Shown: piece after piece, positions 1 through 10,082 of the stretch
Position numbering within the stretch: position 1 is the first letter of the stretch
How the letters are laid out: each line of letters begins with the position of its first letter
Assembly (NCBI GenBank): GCA_946811695.1
Contig: OX328124.1
Span: 88,353,972-88,417,971 of the forward strand
Source: Gonocerus acuteangulatus
Taxonomy: Eukaryota > Arthropoda > Insecta > Hemiptera > Coreidae
Direction of reading: 5' to 3'
Length of the DNA stretch: 64,000 nt
Program-made: the position numbers and the translations under genes
Notes under the pieces: generated by a model
What the model was told of the DNA's origin: nothing
What the model saw: the letters and a program-made list of their open reading frames with translations, nothing else
The model's database searches: none

Positions 1-480
1 CCTCTTCCTCTCCTTCACCCTCTTCCTCCCTCTATCCTTCTCCCTTTCCCTCTCCCTCCTCCTCTCCCTCCCTCTCCCTCCTCCTCTCCCTCCCTCTCCC
101 TCTCCCTCCTCCTCTCCCTCCCTCTCCCTCTCCCTCCTCCTCTCCCTCCCTCTCCCTCTCCCTCCTCCTCTCCCTCTCCCTTTCCCTCGCCCTCTCCCTC
201 CCTCCCCCTCTCCCTCCCCTCCCCCTCTCCCTCCTCCTCTCTCTCCCCTCTGCTTCTTCCTCTCCTTCACCCTCTTCCTCCCTCTATCCCTCTCCCTCTC
301 CTCCTCCCACCCCCTCTCCCTCTCCCTCTTCCTCCCCCACTCCTTCCCCCCTCCCTCTTCCTCTCCTTCACCCTCTATCCCCACCCTCGCCCTCTCCCTC
401 TCTCTCCCCTCTCCCTCTTCCTTTCCTTCACCCTCTTCCTCCCTCTATCCCTCTCCCTCTTCCTCCACCCCCTCTCCCTC
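1..480. repeat. Polypyrimidine simple-sequence block
   Basis: The stretch is built almost only of C and T on this strand, in irregular words such as CCTCTCCCT and CTCCTCCTCTCC. It starts at the window edge, so its full length is unknown. No reading frame or element is visible in it. Long homopyrimidine tracts can form triplex or H-DNA, but that is general knowledge and not shown here. Confidence 0.95.
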
Positions 481-1320
481 ATATTTTATTCGATTGCTGA
501 GTTAAACTATTCTTTTATTTTAATTGTATTCTAAAACCTGTTGTAGAATACCGATCATGGCCGTTCAATTTGCATGATCATTATCACCGTAAAGGGACTT
601 TGATGTTTATAATGAGACAGAAGGTTGACCGACAAACCGTAACAGCTCTACAGCGTATCGAGTGTCAAAAGGCTCAGACCGCAGATAACGACCGGCTTTG
701 TGTATACCTTGAAGGGGCCTTGATCTGGATAAAACTCACGAGAGACTCTCTCTATTTTTATCAGCCCCTCTCTTGATAAGTAAAAACAAAGTGGTAAAGG
801 GAAGGGGAAAAAAGTTCCTGCTTGTAGAGAAAGACCGGGCAAGCGTCGATGAGAGAAAGTATTTCTTTGATAAAAAATGTGTCTTGTTTCTTTTTTCTTC
901 TGGGCTGAAGATATTCCCGGGTGAATTTACTTTTTTGAATTAAGTAGATAACACCTAAAAAAAGTATATTTTCTTTAAACAACCTGATGAAATATAGGTA
1001 TTACTTAAGTTATTAAAACCAAAGCGATTGTTACTTCGTTTAGAATATATATTTGTTTTTCTAAGTGACATAATACCGACTTCAATCATCCTTCTTTAAT
1101 ATTGGCTGTCAATTACAATTCATAACTTCAATTTATAACTCTTCAATTTTTTTTATTTTGTATTGGGGTGAGAATACGTCATATAGTACTATATTAGAGA
1201 GCTTCCTACCGTCCTAAAAGGCGGAAAGCTGCTTTAGACATTGACCTGTTTACACAATCCGGAAACGCAGTTGAATGTCAGACGTTTCGTGCTCTTTGGG
1301 TACGAAAAAATCCGCGTTAT

Positions 1321-1322
<2 letters not shown>
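481..1322. other. Unannotated AT-rich spacer
   Basis: The short open frames here have no recognisable motif and overlap each other on both strands. I see no gene, repeat family or RNA. Confidence 0.5.

Positions 1323-1388
<66 letters not shown>
1323..1388. repeat. (TA)n microsatellite
   Basis: This is an uninterrupted alternating TA run of about 66 bases. It directly abuts the left terminal inverted repeat of the piggyBac element, and the last few TA units are mirrored at the right end of that element. Confidence 0.97.
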
Positions 1389-1392
<4 letters not shown>

Positions 1393-1407
1393 CAACTGGT
1401 AACATAC
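1381..1407 (+). repeat. Left terminal inverted repeat of piggyBac element
   Basis: It matches the reverse complement of 5070-5096 with one substitution. A subterminal copy of the same GTAACAYACGTCTG word follows at about 1426. Confidence 0.8.
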
Positions 1408-1754
1408 AAGAGTAGTTCGCTATGAGTAACACACGTCTGACAGACTCACTTCTCTGAAGTTGGGCGTTTTAGGCAATTTTAATACATAATGTAGCTTCTA
1501 AAAATTTTATTCGTTTATTAAAATTAATAATAACATTTTAAAAATTATTAACAGAATCATAAATACAAAACAAAATTTGGGAGCAATAATAACATACACT
1601 GGGAGAAATAAAGTTTTTAAAATAGTAAATGCACTTTCATTTCATTTCTTTGAATCTATTAAAAAGAAATAAGACAATTTAATATTATGTTACAAATGAA
1701 TAATTAAAATAGCACAAAAAAATTTTATAACACATTATGTGCCCACAGTTTATA

Positions 1755-2315
1755 TGACGTCAGGTGCACATTCATTACAAACTTTTTTTAAACATTCTAA
1801 GCTAACAGGATTCTCACACTTTATGCACTTTTAGCAGGTTTGCCTTCTTTTTCCGTACGAGCAGAACCTACAAGTTTTTCTTTTTGGAAGCCTGTCAGTT
1901 ATTTCCCTGTTTGCAGGTGGCACTCTGTCTTCTGCACCCTGAATCTACTTCTACTTCACACCTTTTTTAGGCAATCGGGAAGGTTTGGTATGGCCATCTT
2001 TCGTTCTAGCTGCTTCCTAATGAGTATATTTGCGAGTTTATGAATAAAATCGAATCGCTTAATCATTGGCGTGTCTTCAAAATGGGTGTAGATTATTCCA
2101 GCATTAACTAGACTCAGGGCGATCATGTTATAAAATATTTTTAGCGGCCATCGCCTTGAACGCCTGTTTGGAGAGTAATTTGCGATGATTTTGTCCAAGT
2201 TATCCACGCCCGATTTTGTGGAATTATAGAAGCTGATGATCTCCGGGTTATTATTATTGGAGTCAGTATATTTTGAACGGTGCATGATCAACATCGAAAA
2301 CTGAGATAGTATACT
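1755..2315 (-). pseudogene. piggyBac transposase, C-terminal remnant
   Basis: The piggyBac transposase is a DDD cut-and-paste enzyme that targets TTAA. On the minus strand 2294-1956 reads with the family's typical order: PEIISFYNSTKSGVDNLD, then an IIANYSPNRRSRRWPLKIFYN block, which contains the last catalytic Asp context. A frameshift near 1950 leads into the C-terminal zinc-binding domain, where CRFC, KCIKC, LEC and CNEC cysteine pairs can be read between about 1885 and 1755. One in-frame TAA interrupts this domain. Upstream of 2294 another frameshift breaks the STMH-type block. About 400 N-terminal residues of a usual ~580-residue protein are absent, where the SINE sits. The copy cannot make active enzyme. 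Confidence 0.88.
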
Positions 2316-2320
2316 TTAGA

Positions 2321-4636
2321 GGGGTCTCCCGTGGTCTAATGGCTAGCGCCTTGGATTCATAAGCGGGAGATGGCGGGTTCGATTCCCAACCTCCGGCAGG
2401 TGGACGGCAGGAAAAAACTGTTTGGATATATAAATGAATTCTTTCCTTTAAATAAAATCAGGTCTAAACAAAGAAAAATAAAGAATAATAAATTGATAAC
2501 CAGGGGTATCACTATCTCAGCGGAAAAACTTAGAATTCTCCATGAGTTGAAAAAGAAGCAACAGGATAATGATAGGGTCATCAATTACTATAAAAAATAT
2601 AAAAAAGTATATAAAAGAGTAATAATTAGTGCAAAAAAACTATACTATGCTAAAACAATAAGTGATTCAGATAATAAAAATAAAGAACTTAGGAACATAA
2701 TTAACGAGCAAAAAAATCGGGAAAATAAAATAAGGAGTGACATTATGCTAGAAATTGAAGGTCAAATACAGAATAATTTAGAATCGGCTGAAATATTTAA
2801 TACTTATTTTACAACATTGCCAGAAATCAGTGAAACGGAAAAATCCTTTATGGAGAAAAAAATAACGATTCGTGACATGAAAAATTGTATCAATGAAAGC
2901 ATATTCCTTTATCCAGTCACAGAAATTGAAGTGAAACAAATAATTAAAAAATAAAAAAATAAAAACAGTTTCGATGTAAATTATCTAAATAATGTTATAT
3001 TAAAAGAAATTGGCCCCGTAATTGAGAAACCTATCAAGAGAATAATTAATTTTTGTTTTTCTGAAGGAATATTTCCTGATGATTTGAAAATTGCTAAAAT
3101 AAAGCCAGTGCAGAAAAGTAATAAAAGTAAAAAAATTGAAAATTTTCGTCCAGTAGCAATTTTACCAATAATATCAAAAATATTTGAGCAAGCCATAAGT
3201 ACAAGACTAGTAAGCTGGATTGAACAAAAAAGCATTCTTGTAGAAAATCAATATGGTTTCCGTAAAAAGAAGTCGGCCGTTAATGGAATAATAAGACTGA
3301 CAAATGAAATTAGGGAAAATATAGACAAGAAAGAAAAATGTATATCTATATTTGCTGATCTTTCAAAAGCTTTCGATCTGGTTGATCATGAAATACTAAT
3401 AAAAAAATTACAGGCTTTTGGTATTCGAGGAAACGCAAAAAACCTTTTAGAATCGTATCTAAATAATAGGAAGCAATATGTGGTAGTAAATAGCGAATGC
3501 AATAGATCAGAAATGAAAAATGTAAAGAGAGGTGTCCCACAAGGTTCTGTTTTGGGTCCGCTACTTTTCATACTCTACATAAATGACTTATTGTCTTATT
3601 TAGAAAATGTTAAAGTTTTTCTCTATGCAGATGACGTAACAATTTTTGTTTCGGGAAAGACACATGAAGAAGTTAAAAGGACATCAGATCAGACACTAGA
3701 CAAACTGGATACATGGATCAAAAATAATAAATTAAAACTTAATATAGAAAAAACAAAATGTATACATTTTTCAGCAATAGGAACAAATGAAAAATCTTTA
3801 GATATAGCTATTGATCAAACAAAAATAGAAGAAGCAAGCAGTATAAAATTTCTGGGGCTAATACTGGATAATAATCTCAGCTGGCAGAAGCATATAGACA
3901 AGATTAAAAAAAAGCACACCATGCTTCATAATAAAAAATCTTTCAAAGATATTGGACATAAAGGATTTAATAAATGTGTATTAGGGGACTTTCGAATCAC
4001 AATTATATGGCATTGAATTGTGGGGTAACAAATTGCAAGCCATCCAAATCTTCAAGATTCAAAAGAGAATTGTAAGGCACATTATGAAACTAAAAAGAAG
4101 ATCATCAGCCAGGAAATACTTTGAGCAATTAGGAATTTTAACACTGCCGTCGCTGTATATTTTGGCAATAGTAAAATATGTAAAAAAAAACTTATCCCAA
4201 TTTAAAATTCATGGAGATGACCACTACTACTCTACACGCCAAAAAGGAAAAATCAAAATTCAGAAACATACGACAACGTTTTATAGGAAAGGAGTGGAGT
4301 TTTGTGGAGGAGTTTTGTTCAATTTCCTGCCTGAGGAATTAAGAAACATCCAGCCGACCACAAGACTTATCCAGAAACTGAAAAGAATACTCCGACAAAG
4401 AACTTGTTATACAACGGAAGAATTTTTTGAAATAGATTTAACATCCGGACTGGCATCTTGATTAAATTTGCAAAAGTAGTGTTAAATGTATTATAATATG
4501 ACTTGTCCACGTCTCGAAAAAGAGTTATTGGAAATAAATATTATTCTATTCTATTCTATCATCCCACGGCTCGCTGGTAAAATTCCTCTCGCTGCACCCT
4601 GGATGTCGGCGCTAATGACCTAGATGTAGATGCGCC

Positions 4637-4669
<33 letters not shown>
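2321..4669 (+). mobile_element. tRNA-derived SINE split by a LINE insertion
   Basis: The head at 2321-2400 begins GGGGTCTCCCGTGG and has a Pol III A box (TGGTCTAATGG) and B box (GGTTCGATTCCC), with an anticodon-like CAT in the TTCATAA loop. The tail resumes near 4561 with GGCTCGCTGG, a TGCACCCTGG block, the GGCGCTAATGACC block and TGCGCCGTA, then about 31 A. The intact copies at 48.2 and 59.8 kb show that head and tail belong to one unit. About 13 bases of the SINE body appear to be lost at the LINE junction. Confidence 0.88.
2401..4556 (+). pseudogene. 5'-truncated non-LTR retrotransposon, CR1/Jockey-superfamily RT
   Basis: Reverse transcriptase of a target-primed LINE. The reading starts in the linker after the endonuclease (INEFFPLNKIRSKQ, then ITRGITIS). 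It passes one in-frame TAA at 2952-2954 and enters the RT domain: NFRPVAILPIISKIFE, ADLSKAFDLVDH, GVPQGSVLGPLLF, and the catalytic YADD at about 3624. KFLGLILDNNLSWQKHI marks the thumb. A frameshift near 3985 separates RT from the C-terminal GIELWGN...QKRIVR module, which ends at TGA near 4461. A 3' UTR of about 90 bases ends in ATTCTATTCTATTCT repeats. One nonsense and one frameshift make it dead. Clade assignment beyond the superfamily is inference. Confidence 0.88.
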
Positions 4670-4671
<2 letters not shown>

Positions 4672-5069
4672 TGTCAAAAAGTTATGATGAAGCACAGAAA
4701 TTAAAATTAAAATAAAAGCTACACTGCAAGGAATAAAAAATGTACTAATGTAGGTAGCTATTTCAGTTTAAAAATTCAAAAAATAACGTTATTGGTAACA
4801 CACGTCTCTGAGACTTACATACATTTCTCCACTACTAGTAATACACGTCTTCCAGGCGAACAGCATTCAGTACGTTACAAGTAACATGCATCTCACAGTC
4901 GTAGTAATTTTTGTTAGAATTAATCCTGAGAATTACAAAAAAATTGTACTTACCTCAAACCACTTGGAACGTTGTTGCCGGTAAACATTAAAGGAATACA
5001 CTGAAGAGTTGCGCTTGCAACGCTAAGTCAATCTGTGAAGACTTTTGCTACTAGCCGCATCTGGCAGAC
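4670..5069. other. Right internal part of the piggyBac element with subterminal repeats
   Basis: Words like GGTAACACACGTCT (about 4795), AGTAATACACGTCT (about 4846) and AGTAACATGCATCT (about 4880) resemble the terminal GTAACATACGTCTG. No coding potential is seen. Confidence 0.5.
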
Positions 5070-5096
5070 GTATGTTACCAGTTAAGGGATATATAT
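5070..5096 (-). repeat. Right terminal inverted repeat of piggyBac element
   Basis: It reads GTATGTTACCAGTTAAGGG and then TA repeats, the reverse complement of the left end with one mismatch. The adjacent CTGGCAGACG word is the subterminal motif in reverse. Confidence 0.8.
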
Positions 5097-5202
5097 ATAT
5101 TTGTCTGGTCGAGCCCTACATCTACCAATGGTTGAATATTGATGAGATGCCATTTTTTTTTTCGTGACGTTATTCCTCCCTCCTTCCATATTTTTGTTTG
5201 TA

Positions 5203-5260
5203 ATTGTATTTTTTTGTCGCACTGCCGAAGCCCTTTAGAACAATTGCTAGTCAACGAACG
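5203..5260 (-). repeat. Degenerate SINE tail
   Basis: On the minus strand it reads GTTCTAAAGGGCTTCGGCAG, then TGCGACAAAAAAA. This resembles the degenerate copy near 34.9 kb and, more weakly, the shared GYRCTAATGRCC...TGCGCCGTA-polyA SINE tail. Only the 3' end can be recognised. Confidence 0.35.
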
Positions 5261-6124
5261 TAAGGGAATTGGTTATTTCCACTATCTGCACTTAATTGCT
5301 TTTTAAGTGCAAACATTTCGCTGTTCTTGGGGACTTAAATACTGGAGATTTTTAAATTTCCCTAATAGGAAAAATGAGATCAAGTTTAAAAGAAAAATAT
5401 AAGGAGTTTCTATACTGATCATTCAAATATTTTGAGGAATACTCAGTCCCTGTGAGTTAAATTTTTTTTTATCAAGATGTACTAATAATGTTTTAAGCTT
5501 TTCCACACCTAGAACTTGGATTAATTAATTTTTATACAAATGGTACAAATCTTTAATGGTAGAAATGATATACTTTTTATATGAACATATTTATTCTTTT
5601 TTTTGTATGAAAATGTTAAAGTTTTTCATGGCTTTGTTAAAAATATTTAATACTAAATGATTTGCATTTGACGATCGGCCAAAAATCTGTAATTATGTTT
5701 GCGCTTTACCTATCCAGACTCGGATTAGGCCTTTATTGCACATTCACACAATTTCAATTTTAATCTACCTAGATTATGGTATGGTTTCAGACCAATATTA
5801 CGTACGAGATTCTTCTCAAGTACCTATCGAGCGAAACGGCCAACTAGAGTGGAATGCATCGAAAATGTCCAGTGAACAACTTAATTCGCGTTTTCCTTGA
5901 GTTATGTAAATTTTTCAATGCTCTTCAATTTAAATGTAAATTTAAAATGAAATGTGTCTAGTTTGACGGATTTTAATATTGGGTTGAGGACGCTTTCATA
6001 GGACAAAATTTCATTTATTCAATGACAGATTCCTGGGGCTGAGTTTTTATCGTGTTCGGAATCGTATTAGATGAACACATTTTATTATCGTCGTTTGATT
6101 TTTGGCGCTGGTGGTGTATAAACC

Positions 6125-6126
<2 letters not shown>
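5261..6126. other. Unannotated spacer
   Basis: No gene, RNA or named repeat is seen. The sequence is AT-rich and has no frame with a family motif. Confidence 0.45.
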
Positions 6127-6180
<54 letters not shown>

Positions 6181-6300
6181 GACACATCGGCATCTAGCGA
6201 TTAGCCCCAACCAAATACTAAATTTACAAATTTCCCCTACCATGGTGACACCCGCAGGGAAACTCCGGTGCCTTGCTAGTGGAGAAAACTTTACGACCCT
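6127..6300 (-). mobile_element. Diverged SINE, minus strand, with long poly(T)
   Basis: A run of about 52 T on the plus strand (6127-6178) is followed by ACGACACATCGGCATC and GATTAGCCCC. On the minus strand this is the SINE tail order: GGGGCTAATC, AGATGCCGATG, TGTCGTAAAAA. The body further inward, with GTGACACCCGCAGGG and CTCCGGTGCC, is not like the tRNA or 5S heads seen elsewhere, so the head may be another type. Confidence 0.5.
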
Positions 6301-6359
6301 GTTGTATAATTTATAATTTTTGAAAGTAAGTATATCTGTGTTTGTCCCCTATGTTCGTT

Positions 6360-6700
6360 CTACGAGCTAACTCGTATCACTCGCCTATCGAAGACCCCAC
6401 GCACTCTCTCGGTCCAGTGCGTGAAGCAGGAACTTCTGCAAGCAAGCACTGCAGCACGCAGCGCTAGGGTACATGCACCGAGCCCAGAGAGCAGTACGTC
6501 CTGGGCAGCTGAAGAGCAAGTACCCCGCTCAACAGCTCTTCCTCAGCAAAACCTCCTCACCCTTTTACCGAATAAGATGCAATCCAACGCCATGAGGGAG
6601 TAGAGGCGAATCTCCGGCCAGGAGCGCGAGTGCGGAGGAGAGAGGAGCGAACCGGCGAACGTCGAGGCAACATCACAGCATGCGGCCATCATAATCCCCA
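6360..6700. other. GC-rich segment of unknown nature
   Basis: Base composition jumps well above the surroundings, with words such as CCAGGAGCGCGAGTGCGG and CGAACCGGCGAACGTC. A 60-codon open frame (6421-6603) has no recognised domain. A solo LTR or the 5' end of a host transcript are both possible; nothing in the sequence decides between them. Confidence 0.35.
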
Positions 6701-7639
6701 GGCAACATTAATCTCAATCATTAACAATATTAACACCATTGGCTCTTCAAGCCCAGGGAAGAAATATGTTTTATTTAATATAGCTATTTTTCTCACGTAA
6801 ATCTTTGTTACATATCATTTCATACAGTCCACTTTTATCAACTCCACGCCGGGACTCATATCCGGCGATGCCGAGCTTGCTCGATCAAGATTTGCGCGCA
6901 CCACCCATGCCAGGGAGGCGCGCAAATTATACATTAGTCGTCATTTTGATTGAAAATTGTTTAAGTTGACTGATAAAGTTAATTACGAGAGACGTGAACA
7001 CAAACCGGAACGACGGGAGACTAATGTTTCCGAAGTGGTCTTCACTCATATTACATTGTTCTCGAGCAATTATTCAGGGAATTCCGTTTCTATGGGGTTT
7101 AGGAACTTGTATCACGTAGATCCGCGAGTCACTCTTGATTCAAGAAAAATGTTGCTAGACTGAATTAAAACATGTTAACGCATATGTGGCCTAGGCAATG
7201 GCGATAGAAGCAAAAGGAGGTAATTGATTGCCAGAATTATTTTTTAATAAATCAGTAGCTATCTGGATAGTTAACACTTCTCCTATAAAGTTCAAGCGAA
7301 CGTTTTTTCTCTCACTAAAATGGTCAGAATATTTACAGAAAAGTATGCACTATTACTATACGTAAAAATGGGCGTAATACAGTTATATCAAAATTTACTT
7401 TAGTCTTTTATGGTTTAATTAGTGGGTTTTAATGACTTTATATCGTACTAAACTATTTTCTTTATATGTCAATGTGGGCTAAGTTCACAATGTTTAAAGA
7501 AACTTAACTGCTAGATGGTATAAAAATGTAGAGATGCTAGGAGCATTCAGTATAACGTGCATTAATGGAGTAAGCTACCTGGTAGATGAAAATTAAAAGT
7601 GCTAGTCTTTTTATATTTTAATTTTTACTTCCATTTATA
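6701..7639. other. Unannotated spacer
   Basis: I see nothing beyond short open frames without motifs. Confidence 0.45.
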
Positions 7640-7765
7640 AATAACACTAATTTTTAGGACGAGTTGGCCACAGGTTTCATCATTTTTCCAGCCAGGATAG
7701 AACTGGCTTCTTTTCTAAATGGGTCGAACCTACAGTCTCGAAAGACTCAGGCTTTAGCACTCACG
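7640..7765 (-). mobile_element. Second tRNA-derived SINE family (family B), degraded
   Basis: On the minus strand the sequence runs GGCCGTGAGTGCTAAAG, then a B-box-like GGTTCGACCC, an AAAAGAAGCCAG stretch, and an end CGTCCTAAAAATTAG. The copy at 45.8 kb has the same order and the end CGTCCTAAAATTATTAG. The tRNA-like head is too eroded to assign an amino acid. Confidence 0.5.
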
Positions 7766-8344
7766 GCCAATATCGAAATTGGTTGGTTTACTAATATTCA
7801 TAGCGACGTGGCGGTGTCACACATACAATACTGAGAAGTGTGATTACTTTAGGCAGCTCCTGTGGGCCGCACTTAGTTCAAGAGTAATTTACAACGCTGT
7901 TCGATTACTAGAAATAGTTCAGAACCAGAATAAGTGAAATCGCTGCATCTGAAGAGGGAATCGCTTTACATAAAGTTTCTTCTTTCAGCGGGTTTAATTC
8001 TAAAGTCTTAAAATGTCGATTAGAAAGGAAAATAGCCTTTGGTAGTTAATACTAATGGAAGGCATAGAAAGAATTACACCTCGACCTAAACTTCCTATGT
8101 CATTTATCTTCAACAATTATTGCTTTATAAAAGTCTCTTAAAATAATTCATGAAGTTGAACTTCCATTTTAGCACACCTCGAAGGAAAGTAGATATTGTG
8201 CTCAAAAAGTATATTTGATACATTTCTTCAAGTATTCAATTCGCCATTTTCTATTACAAATTAAACTTTTTCCAAACCTAATTCAAACATTAACTACTAT
8301 TTTAAGTTCAATCTTTTTAATTTCAAATTAAACTTTTCACACAT
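7766..8344. other. Unannotated spacer
   Basis: No gene or repeat is recognised. Confidence 0.4.
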
Positions 8345-8395
8345 TTCTTCTCTCCCACTGAAGGTAGGAAACCCGCTTATTTCGTCGTATTCATA
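8345..8395 (+). repeat. Short dispersed repeat family C, partial copy
   Basis: It contains TTCTCTCCCACTGAAGG and GGAAACCCGCTTAT, the core seen in better copies at 24.4, 30.4 and 40.2 kb. Confidence 0.4.
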
Positions 8396-8594
8396 GAAAA
8401 GAACAGGCTATAAAGGCCTTGTTAGAAAACTCATAGATAACGGTGGTTGAACCATAGATAACGGTGGGTACTCGCCAGAAAGGTACCCAGACCTGCTGAG
8501 GAATTCTTTCCAGGTAATATTTTATTGCGCCTTAAATCGGTTTACGATCCTCCTGTACCGAACAACAATTCTGCAATTTAAATATTTTAAAACT

Positions 8595-9737
8595 ATGGAG
8601 AATTTCGAAGAAAATGTGCGTTACAGCCCAGAACCTAACTGTAGGGGAAAAATAACTCCACAATATTTAATTATAAAAATTGAAGAAAACGGGAAAACAT
8701 TTAACGATGTAAGCCCGTTTCAGACCAACAAGTGGATTTCTTCTTTTTCAAAAGAGATCAGTTTTAAGAAATTAAAAAAAAGCGGCAGCCTATTCGTGCA
8801 CTGTACAAATCCTCGCATCTGCGAACAACTTTTAGCCGCTAAAACCTTCCAAAACGTCAGAATTAGCGTCCTTCCTCATAGAACCCTGAATCAATCAAAA
8901 GGTGTGTTCTATTGTAGTGATCTACGTGGATTTACCGAAGAAGAAATCCACAAGGAAGTGTCGGAGCAAAACGTGCTAAAAATAAAAAGAATTGGAAATA
9001 ACACCTCCTCTCTATTTATTGCGACTTTCGGTACCCCTAGACTCCCGGAGAGGATCTATATCGGATACATAGCAGTACCTCTCCGACTTTATGTACCTCC
9101 GCCTCTAATATGCTACAGATGCGGATGTCTTGGGCACCATAAGGCTACATGTAAAAAGGACCCCGTTTGCAGGAAATGTGCTCAACCGCTGCACGAAAAC
9201 GAATGCACAACAACAAAGTGCGTCCTATGCGATGGTGACCATCGAACTTCTGTTAAATACTGTCCAATTTACGCACAGGAATTCGAAATCAAGAAGATCA
9301 TGGCGCTTCAGAAACTCAATTACAAGGAAGCGAACAAAATCGTAATTGGGAAAGAATCTTACGCCCAAGTAGCCGCCGAAAATCCCGCCAAATCAGACGA
9401 AATCAAAATCTTAACCCATATGATGATGCTGATGACTCAAAGAATTGAATTACTAGAAAACCTCATCGCTAATCACATAGCAAATAAAGAAAATACCTCG
9501 CCCCCAGAACATCAAACGAAACCAGACAACGAGAAGAAGAAAACAGAAGAACCTCAGCCAACAGAACGAGAGTTTGACAAGACGAAGACAGAAAAGAAAA
9601 AGCCATCCTCAACAAATCTTCGGAAAGACAAACATAGAGAACCAGAAAATGAAGAAGAAGAAGAGGAAGAAATTCTAAGTGGAAATGCCAACAGAACCCC
9701 CAGGAAAGGATACAAGGGGGAAAAAAATAGAGTATGA
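8595..9737 (+). CDS. LINE ORF1 protein (gag-like, three zinc knuckles)
   Basis: A nucleic-acid-binding ORF1 protein of 380 residues, expected to coat the element RNA. Residues 24-170 look like the divergent RRM-type region of I/Jockey ORF1s. Three knuckles follow: C173-x2-C176-x4-H181-x4-C186, C192-x2-C195-x4-H200-x3-C204 and C209-x2-C212-x3-H216-x6-C223. The last ~90 residues are Lys/Glu-rich and probably disordered. The ATG at 8595 is the first in frame. The frame is fully open, unlike ORF2 in the same copy. The TGA stop overlaps an ATG (ATGA at 9734); the frame starting there is AT-rich, without motifs, and probably not a gene. Confidence 0.88.
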   Translation: MENFEENVRYSPEPNCRGKITPQYLIIKIEENGKTFNDVSPFQTNKWISSFSKEISFKKLKKSGSLFVHCTNPRICEQLLAAKTFQNVRISVLPHRTLNQSKGVFYCSDLRGFTEEEIHKEVSEQNVLKIKRIGNNTSSLFIATFGTPRLPERIYIGYIAVPLRLYVPPPLICYRCGCLGHHKATCKKDPVCRKCAQPLHENECTTTKCVLCDGDHRTSVKYCPIYAQEFEIKKIMALQKLNYKEANKIVIGKESYAQVAAENPAKSDEIKILTHMMMLMTQRIELLENLIANHIANKENTSPPEHQTKPDNEKKKTEEPQPTEREFDKTKTEKKKPSSTNLRKDKHREPENEEEEEEEILSGNANRTPRKGYKGEKNRV

Positions 9738-10082
9738 TAGGCCTAAAAGACGGTAAACTTAATGTAAATATGTATTTTGATTTATTTATTCATTTTATTT
9801 TTTATTTATTTTATTTTTGTTTTTTCTCTTTTCTCACTCTTCGTCTTAATAACCCCTTCCTATTTAGTATGATCTATCAAAGCACAAACAATAGCTCTCC
9901 CTTTATCTCCTTTTTAAGAGTACATCTATCTGCCCTAATCAGGCCATACGGAAATAACCATATTTCTGCACTCTTTTCTATTAATTACCCAAACCAAAGC
10001 GATTTAGTCTCATTTTTGGCCATAAATCACAATCTTTCGCTGCAGAATATTAGAGTTTTCCAATTCAAACATATATACTCTC

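Larger units (their letters stand above)
1381..5096 (-). mobile_element. piggyBac-like DNA transposon, decayed, carrying nested insertions
   Basis: The ends at 1381-1407 and 5070-5096 are inverted copies over 27 bases with one mismatch; each reads TA repeats, then CCC(T/C)(T)AACTGGTAACATAC going inward. Between them a transposase remnant lies on the minus strand, and a SINE that itself holds a LINE occupies 2321-4669. The transposase N-terminal two thirds are missing. After removing the nested insertions only about 1.4 kb of piggyBac DNA remains, so this is an internally deleted copy. TTAA occurs just inside the right end, and the left end has TCAA at the same place. Whether that is the TTAA target duplication or part of the repeat cannot be settled by eye. 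Confidence 0.7.

Noticed and set aside
1..480. Telomeric or CRISPR-like array
   Set aside because: Words are irregular and of varying length, with no spacer pattern and no TTAGG-type unit.
1250..1432. Open frames made of Tyr-Ile repeats here and at 16.6, 38.2 and 47.1 kb
   Set aside because: They are translations of TA microsatellites, not proteins.
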